Below the pieces are notes generated by a model. The model had not been told where the DNA came from. It saw nothing but the letters and a program-made list of their open reading frames with translations, and ran no database searches. From Flavobacterium frigidarium DSM 17623 (GTDB taxonomy: Bacteria; Bacteroidota; Bacteroidia; Flavobacteriales; Flavobacteriaceae): DNA of 64,000 bases. The stretch covers positions 102,973-166,972 of the forward strand of contig NZ_KE384392.1 in the NCBI RefSeq assembly GCF_000425505.1. The letters are read 5' to 3'. This document shows, in pieces, positions 1 through 8,317 of the stretch (position 1 is its first letter; every line of letters starts with the position of its first letter). The position numbers and the translations under genes were made by a program.

Positions 1-1260
1 CTAGGAACAGTTGTATACAAAGCTCAAGTTACCAGCGCAAACAAAGAGGTCAACTTACACAACAATAGCCAACGTTTTGCAGTAGAAGTCATTGACCAAA
101 AATCGAGTGTAGCTATAATCAGCACGATGAACCATCCTGATTTAGGAGCGTTAAAGCATGCTATTGAATCTAACGAGCAGAGAGAAGTGGTGGTACTAAA
201 CCCAAAAAATAAAATTGATCTTTCTAAATATAAAGTTCTTATTTATTATCAACCTAATACTGCTTTTAGAGAAGTTTTTCATTCAAATAAAGTAATTGGT
301 CTAAATTCGTTTATTATTACGGGAACAAAAACAGATTTTAAATTTTTAAACGAAGTACAAAAAGATTTAGATTTTAAAATGAGTAATCAGCTCGAAGATT
401 ATCAAGCATCGTTTAACAAGGAGTTTACTTATTTTTCTACTGAGGATATTGGATTTGAAAATTTTCCTCCCTTAGAAAATAGTTATGGAAAAGTTAGTCC
501 TGTTTCTTCTGTTTCCATTCTTTTGGGGTCAAAAATTCGAGGCATGCAAACAACTGCTCCACTACTTGTTTTTTCAGACAATAATAAACAACGAACAGCA
601 TATTTATTAGGAGAGAATAGTTGGAAGTGGCGCATGCAAAATCACCTTAATACTGATTCGTACATGCAATACGATCTTTTTATAGATAAGATTATACAAT
701 TTTTGAGTTCGAATAATAGCAAAAAATCATTGGTAGTGAATTTTGAGAATAGTTACAACTCATCTGATGCCATAACTATCAATGCCCAATATTTTAATAA
801 GAATTACGAATTTGATCAAAATGCGCTTTTAACGATTAGTTTACTAAATCTCGAGACCAAAAAAACACGCAATTATGATTTCTTGAAAAGTAATAATGAT
901 TTTAAAGTGTCATTAGATGGTTTAGAGGGAGGAAAATATCAATTTACCGTTACCGAAAAAAAATCCAAAGCTTCGTTTACAAATACATTTGAAGTATTGG
1001 ATTTTGACATAGAAAAACAAGCAGTTAATCCAGATTCAAAAAAATTGCAACGTCTAGCCGTAGCAACTGAAGGAGCTGCCTTTTATCCTGATCAAGTTGA
1101 TCAATTAGTACAAGCACTTGTCAGAGATGAAAGTTACAAAACAATCCAAAAAGAGCGTGTCGATAAAGTTAGTTTGATAGATTGGTATTGGCTATTACTA
1201 TTAGTAGGTCTAACGTTAAGTTTAGAATGGCTAATTAGGAAATACAATGGTTTATTATAG
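1..1260 (+). CDS. C-terminal part of a membrane-anchored vWA/BatA-like protein (5' end outside window)
   Basis: The reading frame is open from the first base, so this is the C-terminal 419 residues of a longer protein whose start lies outside the window. The visible part is mostly soluble, with beta-rich stretches. It ends in one hydrophobic helix (WYWLLLLVGLTLSLEWLI) followed by RKYNGLL, a tail I associate with large flavobacterial membrane proteins carrying a von Willebrand A-like or glutamine-amidotransferase-like fold. No metal-binding MIDAS motif is visible in this portion, so the vWA label is inference from the tail and size. A LysR gene starts 11 bp downstream on the same strand, so read-through transcription is likely. 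An ATG at 127 is internal and not the start. Confidence 0.6.
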   Translation, partial: LGTVVYKAQVTSANKEVNLHNNSQRFAVEVIDQKSSVAIISTMNHPDLGALKHAIESNEQREVVVLNPKNKIDLSKYKVLIYYQPNTAFREVFHSNKVIGLNSFIITGTKTDFKFLNEVQKDLDFKMSNQLEDYQASFNKEFTYFSTEDIGFENFPPLENSYGKVSPVSSVSILLGSKIRGMQTTAPLLVFSDNNKQRTAYLLGENSWKWRMQNHLNTDSYMQYDLFIDKIIQFLSSNNSKKSLVVNFENSYNSSDAITINAQYFNKNYEFDQNALLTISLLNLETKKTRNYDFLKSNNDFKVSLDGLEGGKYQFTVTEKKSKASFTNTFEVLDFDIEKQAVNPDSKKLQRLAVATEGAAFYPDQVDQLVQALVRDESYKTIQKERVDKVSLIDWYWLLLLVGLTLSLEWLIRKYNGLL

Positions 1261-1271
1261 ATAAATAGAAT

Positions 1272-2168
1272 ATGGATTTTAGATTAAAAGTTTTTTTGAC
1301 TGTAGCAGCTAGGTTAAGTTTCACTAAAGCAGCTAGTGAATTATTTATTACGCAACCTGCTGTTTCGAAGCATATTCGAGAGCTAGAAGAAGAATATAAA
1401 ATCAAACTTTTTGAGCGTAATGGTAGTAAGATAGCTGTTACAAAGGCGGGTCATGTATTATTACAACACACTAAAAGATTATTCGAGATTTACAGAGATA
1501 TTGATTTTGATATGAGTGCGCTAATTCATGAGCAACGTGGTTTACTAAGAGTGGGCGCGAGCACAACACTATCTCAATATATAATTCCACCAGTATTAGC
1601 TCGTTTTCACCCAAAGATGAAAGAGGTTAAAATAACTTTGATTAACGGTAATACTGAAATAATTGAAAAATCATTATTAGAAAAGGAAATCGAAGTAGGT
1701 ATTGTAGAGGGGCAATTAAAAAATAAAGGAATAAAGTATATTCCGTTTCTTAAGGACGAACTCGTATTAGTTTGCAAAGCAAATCACTCACTAGCAAAGA
1801 AAAAGGAGATTACTAAGGAGGATTTATTAAAAATGCAGTTCTTAATGCGGGAGCAAGGCTCTGGAACCCTAGAGGTTATAGAATATGGACTAAAAACATT
1901 TAATATTTACTTAGATCAATTAGATGTGCAAATGCAATTAGGGAGTACAGAAAGTATAAAGTCTTATTTACTAAATTCCAATTGTGTGGCTTTTATCTCG
2001 ATTCATGCAGTTAGCAAAGAGCTTAAAAACAACCAACTAACAATATTAGATATTAAGAATTTAAGTATCGAACGTAATTTTTATATCGTCACTCTGCAAG
2101 GTAAATCTACTGCTTTAGTAGATTTATTAATAACCGACATTCTTAATCATTATAACTTAAAGTTATAA
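1272..2168 (+). CDS. LysR family transcriptional regulator (YeiE/CysB-like)
   Basis: This 298-residue protein has the family's usual length. The N-terminal winged helix-turn-helix covers about residues 1-60 (SFTKAASELFITQPAVSKHI is the recognition region). The rest is a type-2 periplasmic-binding-fold effector domain from about residue 90. It sits 76 bp upstream of a YeiH-type transporter on the same strand. LysR genes next to yeiH homologues are a known pairing in other bacteria, and YeiE-type members have been linked to sulfite or sulfur sensing. The likely target is therefore the downstream transporter gene, which has its own predicted promoter. The effector is unknown. The family assignment is firm; the specific regulon is inference. 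Confidence 0.9.
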   Translation: MDFRLKVFLTVAARLSFTKAASELFITQPAVSKHIRELEEEYKIKLFERNGSKIAVTKAGHVLLQHTKRLFEIYRDIDFDMSALIHEQRGLLRVGASTTLSQYIIPPVLARFHPKMKEVKITLINGNTEIIEKSLLEKEIEVGIVEGQLKNKGIKYIPFLKDELVLVCKANHSLAKKKEITKEDLLKMQFLMREQGSGTLEVIEYGLKTFNIYLDQLDVQMQLGSTESIKSYLLNSNCVAFISIHAVSKELKNNQLTILDIKNLSIERNFYIVTLQGKSTALVDLLITDILNHYNLKL

Positions 2169-2185
2169 CTAATTACATATAACTA

Positions 2186-2217
2186 TTGGCAAAAGTGTTT
2201 TATTCACACCATCTTTG
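2186..2217 (+). promoter_or_regulatory. Putative promoter of the YeiH-type gene
   Basis: TTGG at 2186-2189 is followed 20 bp later by CATCTTTG at 2210-2217, one base from the Bacteroidota -7 consensus TAnnTTTG. It lies in the gap between the LysR gene and the transporter, so the transporter can be transcribed separately and LysR could act here. The call rests on motif match only. Confidence 0.45.
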
Positions 2218-2244
2218 TATCATTATATATAATACAAAGTTATT

Positions 2245-3216
2245 GTGAAAAATAAAGCTAAAAAGTTAGAGATTATTAAGAAAATGCTTCATGAGAGAAA
2301 GTTTCAAGTTTTCTTATTTGTGATCTTGATTCTATTATGCACCACCTCATATGTAAGTCCGCCTATTGCCTTATTGTTAGGTTTAATTGTTGCAAATGTA
2401 TCTGGGCATCCCTTTATTGCTTATAATCATAAAGCAACTTCGTTATTATTGCAATTTGCTGTTGTAGGTTTGGGATTTGGTATGAATGTCAATGATGCAT
2501 TAACAGCAGGTAAAGAAGGTTTCTTTTTTACCATAGTTTCTATTTTTAGCACTTTAATTCTTGGCTACTTTTTGAGTAAATGGCTATCGATAGATAAAAA
2601 AATCTCCCATTTAATTTCGTGTGGAACAGCCATTTGTGGTGGAAGTGCCATTGCAGCAATTGCACCAGTCATAAAATCAGATGAAAAGCAAACTTCAGTA
2701 GCTTTAGGAGTGATTTTCATATTGAATTCTGTGGCATTGTTTTTATTTCCTGCTGTAGGTCATTTGCTTCATTTGAGCCAACATGAATTTGGATTGTGGT
2801 GTGCTATTGCCATACATGACACGAGTTCAGTGGTGGGAGCAGCTAACAAGTATGGAGCAGAAGCCTTGCAAGTAGCAACGACGGTGAAATTAGCCAGAGC
2901 TTTGTGGATTATTCCTATAGCTTTACTTACAGCGAGTGTATTTAAAAATAAGAATAGCAAAATTAAAGTTCCTTATTTTATTGGTTTGTTTATTGTTGCG
3001 ATGTTACTAAATACGTATGTTGCTCAAATTGCTACAATAGCCCCCTATATTGTTGCTTTCGCAAAAGTAGGTCTTACTGTAACCTTGTTTTTAATTGGGG
3101 CGGGATTGCATTACAAAACTTTAAAATCAATTGGTATAAAACCTTTACTTCAAGGTATTTTACTATGGGGATTTATTGCTACTGCCTCCTTAATTTCTAT
3201 TATCTACTTGCTATAA
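2245..3216 (+). CDS. YeiH/UPF0324 family integral membrane protein (putative sulfate/anion exporter)
   Basis: The product is a 323-residue polytopic membrane protein with about ten hydrophobic segments. Conserved features of the UPF0324 family are visible, including GFGMN, CGTAICGGSAIAAIAP near the middle, and IAIHDTSSVVGA. The family is usually annotated as a putative sulfate exporter, with limited direct evidence. The frame opens with GTG at 2245; an in-frame ATG at 2284 (MLHERKFQVF) is a realistic alternative that still precedes the first membrane helix. The LysR gene immediately upstream is the probable regulator. Substrate is not determined by the sequence. Confidence 0.85.
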   Translation: MKNKAKKLEIIKKMLHERKFQVFLFVILILLCTTSYVSPPIALLLGLIVANVSGHPFIAYNHKATSLLLQFAVVGLGFGMNVNDALTAGKEGFFFTIVSIFSTLILGYFLSKWLSIDKKISHLISCGTAICGGSAIAAIAPVIKSDEKQTSVALGVIFILNSVALFLFPAVGHLLHLSQHEFGLWCAIAIHDTSSVVGAANKYGAEALQVATTVKLARALWIIPIALLTASVFKNKNSKIKVPYFIGLFIVAMLLNTYVAQIATIAPYIVAFAKVGLTVTLFLIGAGLHYKTLKSIGIKPLLQGILLWGFIATASLISIIYLL

Positions 3217-3346
3217 ATGTTAGTAGTTCATTAAGAAAGTGCAGTTACATAGGTTATCGTAATTTAATAGCAACGAGCTGATGTCATTTAATTGTTAATT
3301 ATAGTAATGTTATTCGGATAATTTTTAAAGTTCTTCAAAATTAAAA

Positions 3347-3354
3347 TATATTTG
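3347..3354 (+). promoter_or_regulatory. Putative -7 promoter element of the S1/P1 nuclease gene
   Basis: TATATTTG is an exact TAnnTTTG match, 21 bp before the ATG of the nuclease gene. No clear TTTG/TTG -33 element stands out. The rest of the 159-bp gap holds nothing else I can name. Confidence 0.45.
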
Positions 3355-3375
3355 TGCTTCAAATAAATAAGTAAA

Positions 3376-4380
3376 ATGAAAAATATTAAGTTGAAACGCT
3401 CAGCCTTTACGATGGCTGCTCTAGCTGTTTGCTTCCTTACCATTTCGTGGGGAATTGTGGGTCATGAAAGAATTAATAAGGCAGCTGTAATGCTTTTACC
3501 TAAACCAATGCAGTCTTTCTTTTATAATCATATTGACTTTATCACCCAAGAATCTACAGTTCCTGATTTGAGAAAATACATTTTGCAAGACAAGGCTGAA
3601 GGTCCTAGACATTACCTTGATATGGAAAACTTTGAAGGTTCAGAGGATTTTCCAAATACTATGGCTGATGCCAAAAAGAAATACGATGATAAATTTTTAT
3701 CAAAGAGCGGAACATTACCTTGGCATATTCAAGATATGATGGCAAGATTAACACAAGCTTTTAAAGATAAACGCAAATCAGAAATCTTGTTTATTGCAGC
3801 AGAGTTAGGGCATTATATTGGTGATGCACACATGCCATTACACACATCAGATAACCATGACGGTCAATTAACAGACCAAAAAGGAATTCACTCGCTATGG
3901 GAAAGTAGGTTGCCAGAACTTTTTGTTAAGGATTACAAATTTACAGTGGCTCCAGCTACTTATTATGAGGATGTAGATACAGCAATCTGGGCAATGATTA
4001 ATGATACTCACAGTTTGGTTCCAGCTCTTTTAGCAGCAGACAAAGGACTGAGAACTAGCTTGGCGCCAAATCAAATTTTTGTTACTGATGCTGAAGGAAA
4101 CATCGTTAAAAATAAATATAACGGTGTACGCTATACAGATGAGTATGCAGGAAAGTTTCACACAGCACTAAATGGTATGGTGGAGAGCCAAATGAAAAAG
4201 GCAGTTACTGCAACTGCAAGTTTCTGGTATACTGCATGGGTAAATGCGGGAAAACCGGATTTAAGTAAGCTTGATGCTAGTGTAACGACGAAACGTAATG
4301 CGAAAGCATTAAAAAAAGATTCCAAATTATTCAAAAAAGGAGATTTGTTTGGTATGGAAAGTGACAAAGACGTCGAATAA
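3376..4380 (+). CDS. Secreted S1/P1-type zinc nuclease
   Basis: The product is a 334-residue exported hydrolase of the S1/P1 nuclease / zinc phospholipase C fold. A signal peptide covers about residues 1-24, and cleavage would expose W25 as the new N-terminus, in WGIVGH. In S1/P1 enzymes the amino group and backbone of this terminal Trp bind zinc, so processing and activity are coupled. Further zinc-ligand motifs are visible: HYLDMENF near residue 76, and the cluster GHYIGDAHMPLH near residue 147. A later HSLWE segment follows. It probably cleaves single-stranded nucleic acids or 3'-nucleotides in the periplasm or medium for phosphate and nucleoside scavenging. It is a single-gene unit ending at a strong bidirectional terminator. 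Confidence 0.92.
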   Translation: MKNIKLKRSAFTMAALAVCFLTISWGIVGHERINKAAVMLLPKPMQSFFYNHIDFITQESTVPDLRKYILQDKAEGPRHYLDMENFEGSEDFPNTMADAKKKYDDKFLSKSGTLPWHIQDMMARLTQAFKDKRKSEILFIAAELGHYIGDAHMPLHTSDNHDGQLTDQKGIHSLWESRLPELFVKDYKFTVAPATYYEDVDTAIWAMINDTHSLVPALLAADKGLRTSLAPNQIFVTDAEGNIVKNKYNGVRYTDEYAGKFHTALNGMVESQMKKAVTATASFWYTAWVNAGKPDLSKLDASVTTKRNAKALKKDSKLFKKGDLFGMESDKDVE

Positions 4381-4400
4381 AATTAGAAAGTTATAAAGTA

Positions 4401-4430
4401 AAAGCCTGTGAAATTCACAGGCTTTTTTTA
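4401..4430. terminator. Bidirectional intrinsic terminator
   Basis: A 10-bp GC-containing stem (AAAGCCTGTG with CACAGGCTTT) with a 5-base loop is followed by a T run on the plus strand and preceded by an A run. It lies between two convergent genes and can terminate both. Confidence 0.85.
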
Positions 4431-4434
4431 TGAT

Positions 4435-6531
4435 TTAGTTTTTCTGATATTGTTTTTTCTTTAGTACATCTGATGCTGTTTGATAGATGGATATGGTTTC
4501 ATTAATCAAATCTTTCCTTTGCGTTTTAAGTAGTTTTTGATCGTAATGCATTTGAAAATCATTGTCAACTCCTTCTTTTGGTATTAGTTTCAATTGATAC
4601 TGTTTTACCTCTTGCTTAGGTGATAAAATAGTTAAAACATTGTCTTTAATCAATCCTAGATCTTGATAGGTAGCAATTAACGCTCTTGGTTTATAATCAG
4701 CTTTAAGTACATCTTGACCAAAAAACTTCGATTGATAGTTAAAGTTTAATAAGCCAAAAACAGTAGGCATAATGTCTATTTGAGAAACCATGTTAGTATA
4801 ATGTTGCGGCTTGATAAATCCTGGGCTATAAATCATTGCTGGAATTCGATATTTATCAATTGGCAATTCCGTTTTTCCAGCACTAGAAGCACAATGGTCA
4901 GCTAAAATGACAAAAACCGTATTTTTAAACCAAGCTTGCTTTTTTGCCATTGTAAAAAATTTGTTTAAGGCATAATCAGTATATTTTACGCCACCATCTC
5001 GTGACTTTGCATCTCCTGGAATATCAATTTTATCTTTAGGATATGTAAATGGTCTATGATTACTTACAGTCATCCAGTGATTAAAGAATGGCTTTCCTTT
5101 TTGAGCTTCAGTGTTCATAACTCTTATTGCTTTATTAGCCATGTCTTCATCGCAAACCCCCCAAACATTCGAGAAAGTAATTTCGTTAGCAGTTAATGTT
5201 TTTTTATCTACAACATCATAATTGTTTCCTGAGAAAAAATCTTCCATGTTGTCGAAATATGCATCACCTCCATATAAAAATTTAGTAGCGTATCCTTTCT
5301 GTTTAAAAATACTTGCTGTGGTAAATTTATCTTTGTTATCTTCTCTTTTTACAACACTCTCGCCAGCAGTAGGAGGGAGACATAGTGTAACCGCTTCAAG
5401 TCCTCTTACCGTTCTATTTCCCGTTGCGTAGAAATTTGTAAAAAGCAAACTCTCTGTAGCAAGTTGGTCTAAAAAAGGTGCAAGATTTTTATCGTTCCCG
5501 TACGCTTTCATAAAGTCAGCACTGTAACTTTCAATTGTTATAAGTACTACGTTTTTATGTATTTCAGCAACTGCACTTTTGATTTCGATCAAAGTAGATG
5601 ATCTAGTAATTCCTGGGATTTGTTGTGCTAATATAGTATACGCCTCTTTCTCAAGTAGTGTTTTGTAGAATTTAAAGTAATCTAATTCACTGTTTACATA
5701 AGCTAGATAAAAGCGGTATAAAGCATTTGCTTGTAGTTCGTTAGTAAAAGTATTATGCGAATTTTCTAGTTGTGCTAATGCAGGCACTGCGAATAACGAC
5801 AATACAAAAAATGTTAAATAAATTCCTGAAATTTTAAGTTTTTCGGTAAATGAAGGAATGTTTTCTATAAACGTTTTTGAATTTCGAATGATAAAATAAG
5901 AAACTATTCCAGCTATAACAAATAATCCTGAAAATAAAGGAATTACAGGGTAGGACTCCATGATGTTTCCTATCACTTCATTGGTGTAAACCAAATAATT
6001 TACAGCGATAAAATTATAGTTAACACCAAACTCATTCCAGAAAAAATATTCACTAATGGCATTCTGTAAAATCAGAACTACAAATAGAAAGATCACAAAA
6101 CTGAACAACCAGAAACGAATTTTTTCTCTTAATTTGGGTACAAATAATAGCAATCCAAATAAAAACGTCTTAATTCCCACAAAAAACAATCCTATCTTGG
6201 GCAATGCACCTCCGTATTCATTAAGGATTGATTTGCCTGAAACTATGTAAATAAATATGGCTACTAATAAACCAAAAATAATATATCCATAAGGTTTATA
6301 GTATTTAGAATTTGATATAAAAATTAAGTACAGCCATAAAAATCCACTGGCTAGTATAAAAACAAAAAAGTCAGATAGCATGCCTATTGAAAAGATCTTC
6401 AAGCTCTCTAAAACTGAAAATGTGGATTGCGTTATAGGGTGGAACAACAATACAATTCTTACAATAAAACTGACAACAACATAAAGAAATATTAGGTTGT
6501 AAAAAGGGGATAGTTTTTTTATAAAAGACAT
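4435..6531 (-). CDS. LTA synthase-like membrane sulfatase (phosphoglycerol/phosphoethanolamine transferase family)
   Basis: The 698-residue protein has about six or seven N-terminal membrane helices (roughly residues 10-260) and a large periplasmic alkaline-phosphatase/sulfatase domain (about 300-640). A metal-binding strand is visible as ITIESYSADF. The catalytic threonine region is TGNRTVRGLEA, with T374 the predicted nucleophile. Further metal ligands fall in VILADHCASS. Gram-positive LtaS makes lipoteichoic acid, but Bacteroidota lack it. Here the enzyme more likely moves a phospho-head group from a phospholipid to a glycan or lipid. Substrate is unknown. It stands alone, convergent with the nuclease gene and divergent from the thioredoxin-ApbE block. 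Confidence 0.88.
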   Translation of the reverse strand: MSFIKKLSPFYNLIFLYVVVSFIVRIVLLFHPITQSTFSVLESLKIFSIGMLSDFFVFILASGFLWLYLIFISNSKYYKPYGYIIFGLLVAIFIYIVSGKSILNEYGGALPKIGLFFVGIKTFLFGLLLFVPKLREKIRFWLFSFVIFLFVVLILQNAISEYFFWNEFGVNYNFIAVNYLVYTNEVIGNIMESYPVIPLFSGLFVIAGIVSYFIIRNSKTFIENIPSFTEKLKISGIYLTFFVLSLFAVPALAQLENSHNTFTNELQANALYRFYLAYVNSELDYFKFYKTLLEKEAYTILAQQIPGITRSSTLIEIKSAVAEIHKNVVLITIESYSADFMKAYGNDKNLAPFLDQLATESLLFTNFYATGNRTVRGLEAVTLCLPPTAGESVVKREDNKDKFTTASIFKQKGYATKFLYGGDAYFDNMEDFFSGNNYDVVDKKTLTANEITFSNVWGVCDEDMANKAIRVMNTEAQKGKPFFNHWMTVSNHRPFTYPKDKIDIPGDAKSRDGGVKYTDYALNKFFTMAKKQAWFKNTVFVILADHCASSAGKTELPIDKYRIPAMIYSPGFIKPQHYTNMVSQIDIMPTVFGLLNFNYQSKFFGQDVLKADYKPRALIATYQDLGLIKDNVLTILSPKQEVKQYQLKLIPKEGVDNDFQMHYDQKLLKTQRKDLINETISIYQTASDVLKKKQYQKN

Positions 6532-6585
6532 GATATTTTTTATTGTAAAACTACTTAAATACTTAGGTTCGTGTGAAGAGATATT

Positions 6586-6602
6586 CTTAATATTGGCTTA
6601 AT
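6586..6602 (+). promoter_or_regulatory. Direct repeat CTTAAT-N5-CTTAAT, candidate response-regulator box
   Basis: CTTAAT occurs at 6586-6591 and again at 6597-6602, exactly 11 bp apart, upstream of the first gene of the redox/metal block. OmpR-family regulators bind tandem half-sites spaced about one helical turn. A second box with the same CTTAA half-sites and period precedes the pump genes at 11814-11830. Two further CTTA starts lie nearby at 6554 and 6562. Binding by the response regulator encoded at 9763 is inference. Confidence 0.4.
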
Positions 6603-6639
6603 AATATTTCATCAACAATTTTAAGGAGTGTATATTGTT

Positions 6640-6647
6640 TAAATTTG
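6640..6647 (+). promoter_or_regulatory. Putative -7 promoter element of the thioredoxin-ApbE block
   Basis: TAAATTTG matches TAnnTTTG exactly and lies 30 bp before the ATG of the thioredoxin gene, in the divergent gap with the LTA-synthase-like gene. A clear -33 element is not visible, which fits an activator-dependent promoter. Confidence 0.5.
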
Positions 6648-6677
6648 TCCAGACTTTCAACTATTAAATAATTTAAG

Positions 6678-7112
6678 ATGAAAACATTTTGGAGTCTAGT
6701 GCTCATAACTGTTGTATTCAACGGATATTCTCAAAATTGGAATACAAATTTTAAGCAAGCTTCCGCCGATGCTGCTTCTCAAAATAAACCCATTATTTTG
6801 GTTTTTTCAGGATCTGACTGGTGTGCACCTTGCATTAAATTAGATAAAAGTATTTGGCAATCAGAAGCTTTTAAAAACTATTCTAATACAAACTATATAA
6901 TGGAAAGAGCGGATTTTCCTAGAAGAAAACAAAACGAATTAACTGAGGAGCTAAAAAAGCAAAACCAAGTTCTAGCTGAAAAGTACAATCATGACGGCAT
7001 ATTTCCGCTGGTAGTTGTACTCAATGCTGATGGAAAAGTTTTAGGTAAAACCACTTATAAAAATACTACTCCCGAAATTTATATTGAGGAATTAAATGCT
7101 TTTCTAAAATAA
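6678..7112 (+). CDS. Exported thioredoxin-fold protein
   Basis: The 144-residue protein has a signal peptide (about residues 1-18, ending near NGYSQ) and one thioredoxin domain of the thioredoxin_7/DsbD-gamma-like type. The active site is WCAPC with C49 and C52, followed by a cis-proline region (FPLVVVL). It would act in the periplasm as a thiol reductant or oxidant. The next gene, apbE-like, starts 4 bp after its stop, and the order thioredoxin-ApbE-DUF4266-DUF3570 looks like one transcription unit. A natural job is to keep Cys residues reduced in a partner of this unit, for example the two tail cysteines of the DUF4266 lipoprotein. That partnership is inference. Confidence 0.85.
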   Translation: MKTFWSLVLITVVFNGYSQNWNTNFKQASADAASQNKPIILVFSGSDWCAPCIKLDKSIWQSEAFKNYSNTNYIMERADFPRRKQNELTEELKKQNQVLAEKYNHDGIFPLVVVLNADGKVLGKTTYKNTTPEIYIEELNAFLK

Positions 7113-7116
7113 TCTA

Positions 7117-8106
7117 ATGAATATAAAACTTTTATTATTATTCGTTTTGACGTCTTCTTTAGGATTCTCACAAGTTACGCACAAACGAGAATTAACTATG
7201 CTGGGAAGTCCTTTTGAAATGATAGTCGTTGCCGATGATATACCGCAGGCTGACGTTTACATTGATTTGGCTGTGGCCGAAGTGTCTCGACTTGAAAATT
7301 TAATTTCAGATTGGATTCCAACAACTCCAATTTCGGAAGTTAATCGAAATGCCGGAGTCAAAGCGGTCATCGTCCCTCAAGAAGTTTTTGACTTAGTGCA
7401 GCGATCTATCACAGTTTCTAAATTAACTTCTGGAGCTTTTGATATTACTTACGCTTCACTGGATAAAATTTGGAAATTTGATGGTAGTATGAAAAAAATG
7501 CCGTCAGAAGAAGAGATCAGAAACTCTGTTGCTAAAGTAGGTTATCAAAACATTGTATTAAATCCTAAAGATCACAGTATTTTTTTAAAAAATGAAGGAA
7601 TGAAATTAGGATTAGGTGGTATAGGTCAAGGATTTATTGCTGATAAAATAAAAGCATTGCTTATTGCAAAAGGAGCTCCCGCAGGAATCGTAAATATTTC
7701 GGGTGATATTAATACCTGGGGCAAGCAACTAGATGGAAAGCAATGGAAAGTGGGTATAAAAAACCCTCTAAATAAAGATAAAATATTTGCCACATTCCCT
7801 CTAGAAAATAGCGCTGTTGAAACCTCAGGAAGCTATGAAAAATATGTAACCTTTAATGGAGTAAGGTATTCACATATTATAGACACACGTACGGGTTATC
7901 CGGCATCAGGTGTAATTAGTGTCTCTGTTTTTGCCACATCAACTGAATTAGCCGATGCATTAGCAACTGGGATTTTTGTCCTTGGTGTTGATATAGGGAT
8001 TGATCTAATTGACCAATTACCTGGTGTTGGTTGTATTTATGTAGAAAATAACGGAAAAATAACGGCCTCAAAAAATATAGATTTAAAAAAATATTCTGAT
8101 GAATAA
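7117..8106 (+). CDS. ApbE family FAD:protein FMN transferase
   Basis: The 329-residue exported enzyme has a signal peptide (residues 1-18, ending GFSQ). Family motifs include the substrate-binding ISDWIPTTPISEVNR region, SGAFDITYASLDKIW, GLGGIGQGFIADK, NISGDINTWG, and the C-terminal HIIDTRTGYPA with the following TELADALATGIFVLG. ApbE uses FAD to attach FMN to a Thr/Ser of target proteins in a [ST]GA[ST]-type motif, outside the cytoplasm and with Mg2+. No Nqr/Rnf subunit is nearby, so the target is either elsewhere or inside this locus (see the DUF3570 entry). Its last 8 bases overlap the start of the DUF4266 gene, which implies translational coupling. Confidence 0.93.
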   Translation: MNIKLLLLFVLTSSLGFSQVTHKRELTMLGSPFEMIVVADDIPQADVYIDLAVAEVSRLENLISDWIPTTPISEVNRNAGVKAVIVPQEVFDLVQRSITVSKLTSGAFDITYASLDKIWKFDGSMKKMPSEEEIRNSVAKVGYQNIVLNPKDHSIFLKNEGMKLGLGGIGQGFIADKIKALLIAKGAPAGIVNISGDINTWGKQLDGKQWKVGIKNPLNKDKIFATFPLENSAVETSGSYEKYVTFNGVRYSHIIDTRTGYPASGVISVSVFATSTELADALATGIFVLGVDIGIDLIDQLPGVGCIYVENNGKITASKNIDLKKYSDE

Positions 8107-8308
8107 AATAGTCCTTTTAGCACTTTTAGCGCTTACAGTACAATCATGTGTTGCAGTAAAAGAGTATGACAAGCAATATATCAATGATCCAGATATGAAA
8201 CTCGCTGCAAAACCAGCAGAGCGTTATGAAACTACTTTTCAAGTATATAGAGAAGGTGCTGCAGGTGCAAATGGAGGAAAAACAGGCGGTGGTTGTGGAT
8301 GCAATTAA
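8099..8308 (+). CDS. DUF4266 small lipoprotein with Gly/Cys tail
   Basis: The 69-residue protein begins with a lipoprotein signal (LTVQSC, lipid-modified C17) and matches the small DUF4266 family found beside DUF3570 genes. After the lipobox comes VKEYDKQYINDPDMKLA, the conserved core. The C-terminus is unusually glycine-rich and ends GGGCGCN, with C66 and C68. The CxC tail on a flexible Gly linker is suited to metal binding or to thiol exchange with the adjacent thioredoxin. It overlaps apbE by 8 bp and is followed 9 bp later by the DUF3570 gene. Function is unknown; the metal/thiol idea is inference from composition and context. Confidence 0.85.
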   Translation: MNKIVLLALLALTVQSCVAVKEYDKQYINDPDMKLAAKPAERYETTFQVYREGAAGANGGKTGGGCGCN

Positions 8309-8317
8309 TAAATTAAA

